Below, piece by piece: positions 43,875-51,946 of a stretch of DNA of 64,000 nt. Position 1 is the first letter of the stretch; every line of letters begins with the position of its first letter. The position numbers and the translations under genes were made by a program. This DNA is from Lactobacillus gasseri ATCC 33323 = JCM 1131 (lineage in GTDB: Bacteria; Bacillota; Bacilli; Lactobacillales; Lactobacillaceae): the NCBI RefSeq assembly GCF_000014425.1, contig NC_008530.1, positions 930,001 to 994,000 of the forward strand. The letters are read 5' to 3'. The notes under the pieces are model-generated. The model did not search any database. It was not told the DNA's origin and saw only the letters and a list, made by a program, of their open reading frames with translations.

Positions 43875-45239
43875 ATGGATAAATGTAAAATTGTAATTGT
43901 TGGTGCTTCACATGGTGGTCATGAATCAGCAATTGAGCTGTTAGATAAATATAATGATGTAGATGTAACTGTTTATGAAGCTGGCGACTTTATTTCATTT
44001 ATGTCCTGTGGGATGCAGCTGTATTTAGAAAATAAAGTTACAGCAGAAGATGACGTTAGAAACTTTGCCCCAGAAGATGTTGAAAAGAAGGGCGGTCATG
44101 TTTATGCCAACCATGAAGTAACTGCTATTCATCCTGAAAATAAGACTGTTACAGTTAAGGACTTAACTAATAATTCTGAAGAAGAAGTCCAATATGATAG
44201 GTTGATTCTTTCTTCAGGCGTAACTCCTAAAGTTTTACCTGTGCCAGGTAATGATCTCAAGAATATCTATTTGATGCGTGGACGTGACTGGGCTTCTAAG
44301 TTGATGAGTGCTGTTAACGATCCAGCAATTAAAAATGTTGCTATTGTTGGTGCTGGTTATATCGGTACTGAAGCTAGCGAAGTATTTGCTAAAGCTGGCA
44401 AGCATGTAACCTTAATGGATATGATTGATCGCCCATTAGGAACCTATCTTAATTCTGAATTACTCGATGTTTTGGAACCTACCTTTAAGAAAAATATGGA
44501 CTTGAAGATGGGTGTCAAAATTGAAGGCTTTAATGGTAATGGAAAAGTTGAAAGTGTTAAAACTGATCAAGGTGATGTCCCAGCTGATCTAGTTGTTGTT
44601 TCAGCAGGTGTAATGCCTAACACTGACTGGCTAAAGGGCGTAGTTGATTTAGATCAAAGAGGTTGGATTAAGACTGATCCATACTTGAGAACTAATGTGA
44701 AGGACGTTTACGCCATTGGAGATGCAATTCTGCCGCTTTCGATTCCAGCTGGTAAGCCAATGCCAATTGCCTTAGCCACTACTACTAGAAGAGAAGCTCA
44801 ATATGTGGTCGATCATATCTTCGAGGATAAGCCAGACCGTGCCTTCAAAGGTGTTATTGGTGCCTCAGCATTAAGTGTATTTGACTATCATTTTGCTACA
44901 GCTGGATTAAATCAATTCTCAGCTGCTAAGAACAAGCTTGATTACCAAACTAGTTTCTATGAAGATAACATGCGCCCAGCTTATGTTCCAGAAGCAGATA
45001 ATCCTAAGGTATATGTCAGCTTAACCTTTAATCCATACACTCACCAAATTCTAGGTGGTGCAGTACTTTCTAAGTATGATATTACTGCTCAAGGCAATGT
45101 TTTGGCTTTAGCAATTAGTCATAAGATGCGTTTGGAAGACTTAGCTGAACAAGACTTCTTCTTCCAACCAGGATTTGATCGTCAATGGAGTTTGCTTAAC
45201 TTAGCTGCACAACATGCCTTAGGTATGGCAAGATTCTAA
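43875..45239 (+). CDS. nox: NADH oxidase (Nox, water-forming type)
   Basis: A 454-residue flavoprotein preceded by AGGAGG. The FAD Rossmann motif is IVIVGASHGGHESA, the redox-active cysteine is Cys45 in SFMSCGMQLY, the NADH site is VAIVGAGYIGTEASEVF, and the second FAD site is DVYAIGDAILP. It belongs to the Nox/CoA-disulfide reductase group. It reduces O2 with NADH, regenerating NAD+ and removing oxygen, important in a respiration-deficient lactobacillus. H2O rather than H2O2 formation is inferred from the single active Cys. Confidence 0.92.
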   Translation: MDKCKIVIVGASHGGHESAIELLDKYNDVDVTVYEAGDFISFMSCGMQLYLENKVTAEDDVRNFAPEDVEKKGGHVYANHEVTAIHPENKTVTVKDLTNNSEEEVQYDRLILSSGVTPKVLPVPGNDLKNIYLMRGRDWASKLMSAVNDPAIKNVAIVGAGYIGTEASEVFAKAGKHVTLMDMIDRPLGTYLNSELLDVLEPTFKKNMDLKMGVKIEGFNGNGKVESVKTDQGDVPADLVVVSAGVMPNTDWLKGVVDLDQRGWIKTDPYLRTNVKDVYAIGDAILPLSIPAGKPMPIALATTTRREAQYVVDHIFEDKPDRAFKGVIGASALSVFDYHFATAGLNQFSAAKNKLDYQTSFYEDNMRPAYVPEADNPKVYVSLTFNPYTHQILGGAVLSKYDITAQGNVLALAISHKMRLEDLAEQDFFFQPGFDRQWSLLNLAAQHALGMARF

Positions 45240-45269
45240 TTTAGTCATTAATAAAGATAAGTTATCAAG

Positions 45270-45308
45270 AAAAACTAGTCATGTTTTTACAACATGGCTA
45301 GTTTTTTT
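45270..45308 (+). terminator. Rho-independent terminator of nox
   Basis: AAAACTAGTCATG and CATGGCTAGTTTT (one G-U) around TTTTTACAA, then seven T in total. Confidence 0.88.
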
Positions 45309-45345
45309 GTTGGATTTAGTTGTGTTTGGATAAAATAGTTAGTAA

Positions 45346-45807
45346 TTACAATTGCTCATTGAGGGAGATCATTTCAAGTAAACTTTGGGCAGTAGAAGAG
45401 CCTTCGTTGCCTGCTTTTAAGCACGCCCTTTACAAAGCTTGTTCAATATTTTCTGTAGTTAAAATACCAAAAGTGACTGGAATTTTAGCTTGTAAATTCA
45501 TCTGCATGATCGCATTAGTTACGTTTTGAATAATCATGGCATAATGATCAGTTTCACCCTTGATTACTGCACCGAGAGTCATGATTCCAGCATATTTATC
45601 AGATTTAATTAGTTTTTGAGCAGTGAAGCCTATTTCAAATGCTCCTGGTACCCAGATGACATCAATTTCATCGTCTTGGATTCCGAATTGATGAAGTGTT
45701 TCTTTAGCACCGCGAACCAAATTTTTAGTAACAATTTCATTAAATTTAGCTACGACAATCGCGATTTTTCCATAAGTATTAGTGAAGTTTCCAGTATATT
45801 CAGTCAT
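45346..45807 (-). pseudogene. ribH: Lumazine synthase (RibH) with a premature stop
   Basis: Reads leftward from ATG 45807. KFNEIVTKNLVRGAKETL, VPGAFEIGFTAQKL, LGAVIKGETDHYAMI and FGILTTENIEQAL are RibH motifs with the catalytic His. A TAA at 45430-45432 replaces what was probably a Glu codon. In the same frame RACLKAGNEGSSTAQSLLEM continues to a natural stop at 45346, giving the family's normal 153 residues if read through. Without the last 28 residues the pentamer is unlikely to assemble. The start overlaps the stop of the preceding remnant. Confidence 0.9.
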
Positions 45808-46085
45808 TATTCAGCCTCCTTGAGTTCTAATAAATGATGAAATCTCTTTTTCTTAGTTTGTAGGTAAAAACGATCAACATCATTAGGTGCAATTTCTAAT
45901 GGAATACGTTTATTAATCTTAATACCGTAATCGTTTAATTGGTCAATTTTATCAGGATTATTAGTTAGCAAATTGATTTCTTTGATCTTCAATTCTTTGA
46001 AAATCACAGCACCAACCAAAGTTTGGAAGCGTCCTTTTTTAGCTTCTTGTAAAGCTAAATTCATATAATATTGGTCTTTTTCCAT
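45807..46085 (-). pseudogene. ribD'-'ribBA deletion fusion
   Basis: The 92-codon frame starts like RibD (MEKDQYYMNLALQEAKKGRF, LVGAVIFK). It then jumps to the C-terminus of the GTP cyclohydrolase II part of RibBA (KIKEINLLTNNPDKI, NKRIPLEIAPNDVDRFYL). The rest of ribD, all of ribE and most of ribBA (roughly 3 kb in a standard operon) are gone. Four residues of RibD are also missing before LVGAVI. None of the catalytic zinc sites of either enzyme remain. Confidence 0.85.
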
Positions 46086-46107
46086 TTAAATCACTTCCTA
46101 ACAGAAC

Positions 46108-46141
46108 AAAAAAAGAACCTCGAAGCTAAACTTCGAGGTTC
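46108..46141 (-). terminator. FMN-riboswitch terminator
   Basis: GAACCTCGAAG and CTTCGAGGTTC are 11-bp perfect arms followed, reading leftward, by seven T. It lies between the FMN aptamer and the rib remnant, the position of an expression-platform terminator. Confidence 0.88.
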
Positions 46142-46201
46142 AGAAATAGTATGCAAGTTAAAAAATAATTCAAGTACGCAAATAAGCGTAGATTAAAATT
46201 A

Positions 46202-46310
46202 TCCTTCTTCCATCTAGACTATAACTATCGGTACCATTAAGGGTTCAACCGCTTGCGCGGGTTGCGGACTTTACCGCCGGTCGGGAATTTCACCCTGTCT
46301 CGAAGAACAT
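46202..46310 (-). promoter_or_regulatory. FMN riboswitch (RFN element)
   Basis: Read leftward it has ACAGGGTGAAATTCCCGACC, then GGCGGTAAAGTCCGC, a GCGCAAGC stem, and the distal block TAGTCTAGATGGAAGAAGGA, all diagnostic RFN blocks. The segment normally reading GGTGAGATTCCGGAGCC in the fourth stem is shortened to AATGGTACCGATAGT, so one helix may be reduced. It would switch off the downstream rib genes when FMN is abundant; those genes are now pseudogenes. Confidence 0.9.
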
Positions 46311-46355
46311 TTAAGCATAAAGCTGCTTTTCTTTTTTGTCAAATGATATTTATAG

Positions 46356-46470
46356 GGCTCTTTTAAAGAATTTTCTGAAAAGTAAAGCAACGATTGTTTT
46401 TATTGCACATAACTTCAATGAAGGGATGCGTAAATTATTCGACCGTGAAATTCGTCTGGTAAAAGAATAA
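46356..46470 (+). pseudogene. C-terminal fragment of a third ABC exporter subunit
   Basis: A startless frame LLKNFLKSKATIVFIAHNF followed by NEGMRKLFDREIRLVKE and TAA is nearly identical to the end of the exporter subunit at 28411-29994 (NSKATLVFIAHNF, NEHMRQMFDREIYLSKE). It abuts the FMN riboswitch region, so a large deletion joined the two. Confidence 0.8.
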
Positions 46471-46473
46471 ACA

Positions 46474-46523
46474 AAACATCACAAATTTCGGTGGATTGAT
46501 ACTGGAATTTATGATGTTTCTTT
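46474..46523 (+). terminator. Rho-independent terminator of the lost ABC gene
   Basis: AAACATCA and TGATGTTT with inner AAATT/AATTT pairs, four bases after the fragment's stop codon, followed by CTTTATG. The T run is poor. Confidence 0.55.
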
Positions 46524-46547
46524 ATGTTTAAAATGGTGAACTAACTG

Positions 46548-46725
46548 CTAAAACTCAAACTTTCTCATAAAGATTGGGTGAGTTCGGTGGTCTAGGTAAC
46601 TAGCGGTTTTAGGCGTGATTTCTAAAACACCTAAATCTTTTTTTGCTGCCTCAACATCGTCAACGTAAATTTCATTTAAATGAAAATTTTTGATTGCTGG
46701 TTTGTTTAGTTAAAATATCTACCAT
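46548..46725 (-). pseudogene. Small VOC/glyoxalase-like protein, frameshifted remnant
   Basis: AAGGAAGG precedes the leftward ATG at 46725 (MVDILTK). The frame shifts after a few codons; the other frame reads IKNFHLNEIYVDDVEAAKKD, then LGVLEITPKTASYLDHRTHP and the end at 46548. The 'YVDDVEAAKK' pattern resembles VOC-superfamily proteins but much of the usual 120 residues is missing. It diverges from the WYL regulator, which may once have controlled it. Confidence 0.5.
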
Positions 46726-46811
46726 AGTATGACCTTCCTTGTCCTGAACGCCTATCAGCATTATTATAGAATAAAAGACTGACATTTTTTGACAGGAAAG
46801 CTTGCACAACT

Positions 46812-47744
46812 ATGAAAAAATCTGAACGACTTAATCAAGAACTACTATACTTAACCGATAAAAAGATTTTTCATTTAAAAGAACTAGAAGAAAAATTTGC
46901 AATTTCTGAGCGAACAGCTTTGCGAGATATTACCGATCTAGAGCAGTTAGGCTTAGCTTTTTATAGTGAAACTGGGCGTAGTGGTGGTTATCACATTACT
47001 AATAGTAAGTTACTATTGCCCATCCGTTTTAATACGCAAGAGATCAACGCTATCTTTTTCGCTTTACAGGCAATAAAAAATCTTAGTGAAACGCCATACA
47101 GTAATGAATATCAAAAGATTCAGACTAAATTACTAAAGAATCTACCTCAAAAATTACAAAACCAAATTAGTCTTCAAAAAGAATTTGTTCACTATATTAG
47201 TCAGCCAAGCTTGAATGAAGTACCTTTTTTTACTTTGCTACTTAAAGCTTGTCTGGATAATAGCGTAATTTTAGCGCGAAATTTTCAGTTTATTAAAGAA
47301 GAACAGAAATTGCAGTTGCTTGATATATTCTACCAAGCAGGGAATTGGTTTTGTCATGCTTATAATTTGGATTTAAAACGTTGGTTTGTCTTGCGGCTTG
47401 ATAAATTTGAAACAGTAAAGCTACTAAATACTAAACAATCGGTGATGAATAAAGAGCAATTACTTGATAGCTTCCGGCAATATGAACAGGAGCATTATTG
47501 CATCCCTTATCAATGTCAGTTAACCAAAATCGGTGAACAAAAAGTTGAGTATAATTCATACCCAATCATGCAAATTGACCATAAGCATGGAAAAATATAT
47601 CTGAATGGTAAATATAACAAGGAAGAACTACATTATTTAGTCGACTATTTGATATCTCTGGGTTCTGAAGTAAAAGTATTAAAGCCAAAAGAATTAAAGG
47701 ATAGCTATTTGGAAAAGTTAAATGAAATAATTCAGCAATATTAA
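46812..47744 (+). CDS. YafY-type HTH and WYL-domain transcriptional regulator
   Basis: A 310-residue protein. The N-terminal HTH_11 domain is ELEEKFAISERTALRDITDLEQLG, with wing GRSGGYHI. The WYL domain (about 140-230) contains WFCHAYNLDLKRWFVLRLDK, which substitutes Phe-Cys for the Trp-Tyr of the signature. The C-terminal WCX extension ends near residue 300. Such regulators sense small molecules or nucleic acids. The divergent VOC remnant and the downstream flavin-oxidase-like gene are likely targets. Confidence 0.85.
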   Translation: MKKSERLNQELLYLTDKKIFHLKELEEKFAISERTALRDITDLEQLGLAFYSETGRSGGYHITNSKLLLPIRFNTQEINAIFFALQAIKNLSETPYSNEYQKIQTKLLKNLPQKLQNQISLQKEFVHYISQPSLNEVPFFTLLLKACLDNSVILARNFQFIKEEQKLQLLDIFYQAGNWFCHAYNLDLKRWFVLRLDKFETVKLLNTKQSVMNKEQLLDSFRQYEQEHYCIPYQCQLTKIGEQKVEYNSYPIMQIDHKHGKIYLNGKYNKEELHYLVDYLISLGSEVKVLKPKELKDSYLEKLNEIIQQY

Positions 47745-47817
47745 TTTGCTAATTCTGACATAGGTTGTCAGGATTAAGGAATAAAGTAAAACTGAAAGGT
47801 TTTAGGAGGTAGAATTT

Positions 47818-48204
47818 ATGACAAAGGTAATGGACGAAGATTTTTTAGACGTTTTAGAAGATAAAGGACCAGCAACGATTATTTCCATCAATGGCAATCC
47901 AGCTAGTGTGGTTAATACTTGGTCACAATATATTAATGTGGTTGCGGATGATACTATTTTGATTCCGGCTGCTGGGATGCATTCAATTGAACAGGATTTC
48001 AAGAAAGATCCTAAGCATGAATTAACGATTACGATTGGTTCTTATAATTATCAAGGAACCGCTGGTATGGGTCGCGGGTATCATATTCACGGTAGTGGTC
48101 AATTTATTAATGAAGGCGCATATTTTGATCAAATGAAAGCACAATTTGATTGGATTCGAGCAGTATTAGTGGTTAAAATTCATGATGTTGAACAGAAAAT
48201 ATAG
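47818..48204 (+). CDS. Pyridoxamine 5'-phosphate oxidase-family protein (FMN-binding split barrel)
   Basis: A 128-residue protein with a strong TAGGAGG site. The split-barrel pattern is visible: ATIISINGNPASVVNTWSQY, DDTILIPAAGMHSIEQDF and YNYQGTAGMGRGYHIHGSG. Members bind FMN, F420 or heme and reduce small molecules. It follows the WYL regulator after 73 bases and is probably regulated by it. An FMN-dependent role is interesting because this genome region has lost riboflavin synthesis. Confidence 0.8.
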   Translation: MTKVMDEDFLDVLEDKGPATIISINGNPASVVNTWSQYINVVADDTILIPAAGMHSIEQDFKKDPKHELTITIGSYNYQGTAGMGRGYHIHGSGQFINEGAYFDQMKAQFDWIRAVLVVKIHDVEQKI

Positions 48205-48205
48205 T

Positions 48206-48240
48206 AAAAAGTTTGGAGATTAGCTCCAAACTTTTATTTT
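48206..48240 (+). terminator. Rho-independent terminator
   Basis: AAAAGTTTGGAG-ATTA-GCTCCAAACTTTT followed by ATTTTTT. Confidence 0.9.
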
Positions 48241-48313
48241 TTACGCTTTTTCACTTAAATCTTGATTATGCAAAAGTACTATAATTGAAAGAAAAGATTT
48301 AAAGGAATAATCA

Positions 48314-48802
48314 ATGACAATAATTGAACTGAAAAACGTTAATTATCAAGTGGGAAAATGAACTATTTTAAATAATCTATCTTTTGGGATAAAAATAGGT
48401 GCAATTGGCGCAACTTTATTAAATCTAATCGTTGTTTTATTCATTAATTCTTCGACTACTTTCAGTCTTTTATCCGCGGTAATCGGTGCGGCTGCCGGTT
48501 TTATGGTTGCTACTTATATGCCTTACGGAACTTTATCAAAAACTGCGCAAAGTATAGTAAAATTATTTCCAAGTAGTTATGAAGCAGCAAGCTTTAGAAG
48601 TTTGTTGTTGAATAAAATGAGTCAGCAAGATGTGCCGCTAAAGATGCGCCAGCAATTAATTGAGTATTTAGGTATTCATTTCAAATTTGGAAATCTACAG
48701 TTAAATAATTTGGATAATGTGTTAGTAATTATCGGGATGATTGTAGTTTTAGCAATCATTGTAATAATCTTGGCATCATTGCTGAATAGAAAGAAGAAAT
48801 AA
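48314..48802 (+). pseudogene. ABC-2 transporter relic: ATPase N-terminus fused to permease C-terminus
   Basis: The ATG at 48314 reads MTIIELKNVNYQVGK, the first strands of an ABC ATPase. It then meets TGA (48359), continues TILNNLSFGIK in the same frame and jumps directly into a hydrophobic permease end (GAIGATLLNLIVVLFINSS, then SYEAASFRSLLLNKM). The last transmembrane helix is IIGMIVVLAIIVIILASLLN. The frame stays open to 48802, so an in-frame deletion removed the Walker motifs and most of the permease. Part of the decayed LytTR-linked transporter operon that follows. Confidence 0.8.
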
Positions 48803-48805
48803 TCA

Positions 48806-49258
48806 GTTAAGGTCAAATTCCAATCGGATTCTAATTTTGAAGATAATCAAATAACCGTAAAGATAATTTCGCTTAGTGAAACTCAGAAAGTAAGTAACTT
48901 AATTTCTTATATTAAAAAGTTCGATAAAAAGGTGACTTCAATTTTACCTGTTAAAACTGAAGATCGGATTTTGACTATTAAAGTAGAGGAAATTATCAAA
49001 GTTGAAGTTGAAAAAACAGAGTTAACCTTTTATACAACTAGTGCCATTGTTAAAACTAATGGTCGCTTATATCAAGTTTTAGAGAAACTAAATAGCGATT
49101 TCGTTCAAGTTTCTAAGCATGGAATTATTAATTTAAATTATCTTGAATCACTTAAGCCTGGATTTACAGGCAATATGATTGCAAAACTAGCACTTAAACA
49201 GAAAACGGATGTCTCAAGAAGATATTTGCCAGAATTAGAGAAAAGGCTGGGATTATAG
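48806..49258 (+). CDS. LytTR-family regulator with degenerate start
   Basis: A coherent frame of 150 codons from 48806, directly after the transporter relic. Its N-terminal helical part begins KVKFQSDSNFEDNQ and LISYIKKFDKKV. The LytTR domain contains EDRILTIKVEEIIKVEVEKT, TNGRLYQVLEKL and SKHGIINLNYLESLKPGF. The expected start codon reads GTT; the first usable start is GTG at 48932, which keeps the DNA-binding domain only (108 residues). Genes of this kind usually pair with a DUF3021 protein and an ABC-2 transporter, exactly the neighbours here. Confidence 0.7.
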   Translation, partial: VKVKFQSDSNFEDNQITVKIISLSETQKVSNLISYIKKFDKKVTSILPVKTEDRILTIKVEEIIKVEVEKTELTFYTTSAIVKTNGRLYQVLEKLNSDFVQVSKHGIINLNYLESLKPGFTGNMIAKLALKQKTDVSRRYLPELEKRLGL

Positions 49259-49259
49259 A

Positions 49260-49673
49260 ATGAAAATTTGGTAGAAAGCGTTACATTATTTTGTAACTGG
49301 TATGAGGTTCGGTGCAATTATTTATTTACTGATATTAGGAATGACTTCCAACGAAGTAGGGGATATTGCTGTTCCGATAAATAGTGTTTTTATCGTCTTC
49401 ATTTGCAGTGGTTTGATTGGCGAATTAAGTTTTCTATTTAAAACGGACTTATCGTATTTTCTAGCATTTATTTTTCATCTTATTGGAACCCTTGCATTAT
49501 TTTCAATAATGATGTTTTCAAATAATTGGTTGATTAATTGGCAAACTTTATTCATTTTTATCCTTGCTTACGCGATGATTTGGTTAGTCATTAGATTGAC
49601 GCAGGAACGCGATATTAGGCGGATAAATCGACAAATCAAGAAGCGTAATAAACAAAAAGTTAAATTCAAATAA
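49260..49673 (+). pseudogene. DUF3021 membrane protein with an early stop
   Basis: The ATG at 49260 immediately follows the LytTR stop. The fifth codon is TAG (MKIW, stop, then KALHYFVTGMRFGAIIYLL). The remaining frame encodes four transmembrane helices typical of DUF3021 and ends in a Lys/Arg-rich tail (RQIKKRNKQKVKFK). Reinitiation at ATG 49302 would give 123 residues, nearly the whole protein, so partial function cannot be excluded. Confidence 0.75.
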
Positions 49674-49689
49674 TCTTACTAAAAGTACG

Positions 49690-49721
49690 AGCACTTAATT
49701 TTCAATATTAAGTGCTTTTTC
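49690..49721 (+). terminator. Rho-independent terminator
   Basis: GCACTTAAT-TTTCAAT-ATTAAGTGC followed by TTTTTC. Confidence 0.88.
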
Positions 49722-49763
49722 TTGATGGTCATCAATTTTTGTAAAACTCATTTCTCCTAAACT
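49722..49763 (+). promoter_or_regulatory. FNR/FLP-type operator and promoter of the metal ATPase operon
   Basis: TTGAT-GGTC-ATCAA (49722-49735) is a perfect match to the FNR-family consensus TTGAT-N4-ATCAA. If TAAACT (49758-49763) is the -10 element, transcription would begin near 49770 and the operator would be centred near -41.5, the class II activator position. A direct repeat TGTAAAAC occurs at 49740 and 49770. The last gene of the operon encodes a FLP-type Crp/Fnr protein, suggesting autoregulation. Confidence 0.7.
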
Positions 49764-49791
49764 AAAGCATGTAAAACAAAGGAGAATGTAA

Positions 49792-51693
49792 ATGGTAAAG
49801 ATTCAACAATTTTTTGTTAAACATCAAAAGATAATTTTGGCACTTAATACTGTGCTGATTTTATTTGCGGAAACAGCTAAGTGGTTATTCCATATCAATG
49901 CTGCTTATCAAGTTTTGATGCTAATAGTAGGAATTATTGGCTTAATTCCAATTTTGTTAACAGCTATTTCATCATTAAAAGTAAAATTAGTTTCTATTGA
50001 TGTCTTAGTATCGTTAGCAGTAATTGGTGCTATTGTTATTGGCGAATTTAATGAAGCGGCGATTGTTACCTGGCTTTTTGCATTAGGTGATGTTCTAGAA
50101 GAACTTACCCTTAAAAAGACTCGTAAAGCTGTGTCTGATTTAACTAAAATGGCGCCAAAAACTGCGTTGGTTTTGCAAGATGACGGAGCAACGAAAGAAG
50201 AGGACGTAGATTTTATTGATCTTGGTGAAAAGATTTTGATTAAAACCGGCGATCAAGTCCCAGTTGATGGAAAAATTGTCGCAGGTTCAGGCTATTTAAA
50301 TGAAGCCAATGTTAATGGTGAGTCAAAACCAGCTGATAAAAAACAAGGTGATCAAGTCTATGCCGGAACAATTCTAGAAGATGGTACCTTGACGGTAGAA
50401 ACTACAGCAGCTGGAGATGATACTACCTTTGGTAAAATTATCGAAATGGTAGAAGAAGCTCAAGATTCTAAGTCTCATACTGAAAAATTAATCAATCGTT
50501 TTTCTAAATACTATACTCCAGCGGTATTAGTGATTGCGATTATCGTAGGCTTAATTACTAGAGACTTCAAATTAACGATTACAGTAATGGTTCTGGGCTG
50601 TCCCGGTGCTTTGGTTATTGGCGTTCCCGTTTCAACTGTCGCTGGTATTGGTAATGGGGCTAAGAACGGCGTGATGTTTAAAGGCTCACAAGTAATGGAT
50701 GCGGCTCGTAAAGTTGATGAGATTGCCTTTGATAAAACTGGTACGTTAACAGTTGGCCATCCTGAGGTAAATAAAATTGAAGTTTTGAGTGGTAATAAGG
50801 ATGAAATTATTAATCTTGCTGCCAATATTGAATCTCAAAGTAATCACCCGTTAGCCAAAGCAATGGCTAAACTAAGTGAGCAGAAGATTGATCAAATCGA
50901 GACTAAGACAGTTAAGGGCAACGGTATGATAGCTGACTTGGATCGAGAAAAATATTATTTAGGGAATTTAGCTTTAATTGAGGAAAATACCTTTGCTAAT
51001 TCTAAATTAACTCAAGTGGTTAATAAATTAAGTAATTTGGGAAACTCTGTTGTAGTCTTAGCTAATAGTAATCAAAGTAAATTGGCTGTTTTCGGCATTA
51101 AAGATCGTCTTCGCCCAGAAGCAGAAGCTGCATTAAGGCAATTGAAGCAACTAGGTATCAAGAAGTTGATTATGCTTTCAGGTGATAATCAAGAAACTGC
51201 TCAACAAATTGCGGCTGATTTGCCAATTGATGAAATTCATGGGCAAATGTTGCCAGCAGATAAGGCACAATTTGTTAAGAAGGAACAAGAAAATGGTCAT
51301 CATGTTGCCTTTATCGGTGACGGCATCAATGATAGTCCGGCGTTAGCTAATGCCGATATTGCTATTGCGATCGGTAGCGGTACGGACGTTGCAGTCGATG
51401 TTTCAGATATTGTTTTAGTTAAAAATGATTTGCGTAAAATTGCCGATGCTTTATCAATTTCTAAACGAACGGTTTTAAATATGAATGAAAATATTGGGAT
51501 TGCATTGTTAACTGTGTTGTTATTGTTTATTGGATTATTTACAGGTTATGTCGAGATGGCTAATGGCATGTTTATTCATGAATTCAGCATCTTGGTCGTA
51601 ATCTTAAACGGGATGCGTTTAATTAAAAATCATCGAAAAGTTGACGGCCATCAATTTTCTGATAAAGAAAAAGATTTAGCATTAAACATGTAA
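49792..51693 (+). CDS. P1B-type heavy-metal-translocating ATPase with CPG motif
   Basis: A 633-residue ATPase behind AAAGGAG. It lacks N-terminal metal-binding domains. The membrane metal site reads GCPGALVIG with Cys270-Pro271-Gly272 instead of CPC. The phosphorylated Asp is Asp314 in FDKTGTLT, the family His-Pro is SNHPLAKAM, and the hinge is GDGINDSPALANADIAIAIG. About eight transmembrane helices. The P1B class exports or imports Zn/Cd/Co/Cu/Fe; the CPG variant prevents a firm metal assignment. An HMA protein, a Dps-like protein and a FLP regulator follow in one operon, pointing to iron or redox-linked metal handling. Confidence 0.85.
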   Translation: MVKIQQFFVKHQKIILALNTVLILFAETAKWLFHINAAYQVLMLIVGIIGLIPILLTAISSLKVKLVSIDVLVSLAVIGAIVIGEFNEAAIVTWLFALGDVLEELTLKKTRKAVSDLTKMAPKTALVLQDDGATKEEDVDFIDLGEKILIKTGDQVPVDGKIVAGSGYLNEANVNGESKPADKKQGDQVYAGTILEDGTLTVETTAAGDDTTFGKIIEMVEEAQDSKSHTEKLINRFSKYYTPAVLVIAIIVGLITRDFKLTITVMVLGCPGALVIGVPVSTVAGIGNGAKNGVMFKGSQVMDAARKVDEIAFDKTGTLTVGHPEVNKIEVLSGNKDEIINLAANIESQSNHPLAKAMAKLSEQKIDQIETKTVKGNGMIADLDREKYYLGNLALIEENTFANSKLTQVVNKLSNLGNSVVVLANSNQSKLAVFGIKDRLRPEAEAALRQLKQLGIKKLIMLSGDNQETAQQIAADLPIDEIHGQMLPADKAQFVKKEQENGHHVAFIGDGINDSPALANADIAIAIGSGTDVAVDVSDIVLVKNDLRKIADALSISKRTVLNMNENIGIALLTVLLLFIGLFTGYVEMANGMFIHEFSILVVILNGMRLIKNHRKVDGHQFSDKEKDLALNM

Positions 51694-51715
51694 GGAATAA
51701 GAAAGGAAGATTTTT

Positions 51716-51946
51716 ATGCAAAAAGTAATGATGAAGTTAGGTGGCATGACTTGCCCATCTTGTTTAACCAAGATTGAAAAGGCGGTTGAAGATGTCGATG
51801 GTACAGATCAAATCAAGGTATTATTTAATGCCGGTAAGTTAAAGTTCATGATGAATGCTGATAAGGCTAATGTTGACGATGTTAAAACAGCAATCGAAAA
51901 GATGGGCTATGAAGTCAAGGGTGTAAAGGCAAAGGAGCTAGACTAA
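51716..51946 (+). CDS. HMA-domain metallochaperone (CopZ-like)
   Basis: A 76-residue ferredoxin-like HMA domain with GGMTCPSC (Cys13, Cys16) as metal site and the terminal MGYEVKGV. It lies 22 bases after the ATPase, behind AGAAAGGAAG, and its last base overlaps the next start (TAATG). It probably delivers metal to, or accepts it from, the ATPase, which lacks its own HMA domain. Confidence 0.88.
   Translation: MQKVMMKLGGMTCPSCLTKIEKAVEDVDGTDQIKVLFNAGKLKFMMNADKANVDDVKTAIEKMGYEVKGVKAKELD

Noticed and set aside
45320-45837. Plus-strand open frames opposite ribH
   Set aside because: They are antisense to clear RibH and RibBA coding sequence.
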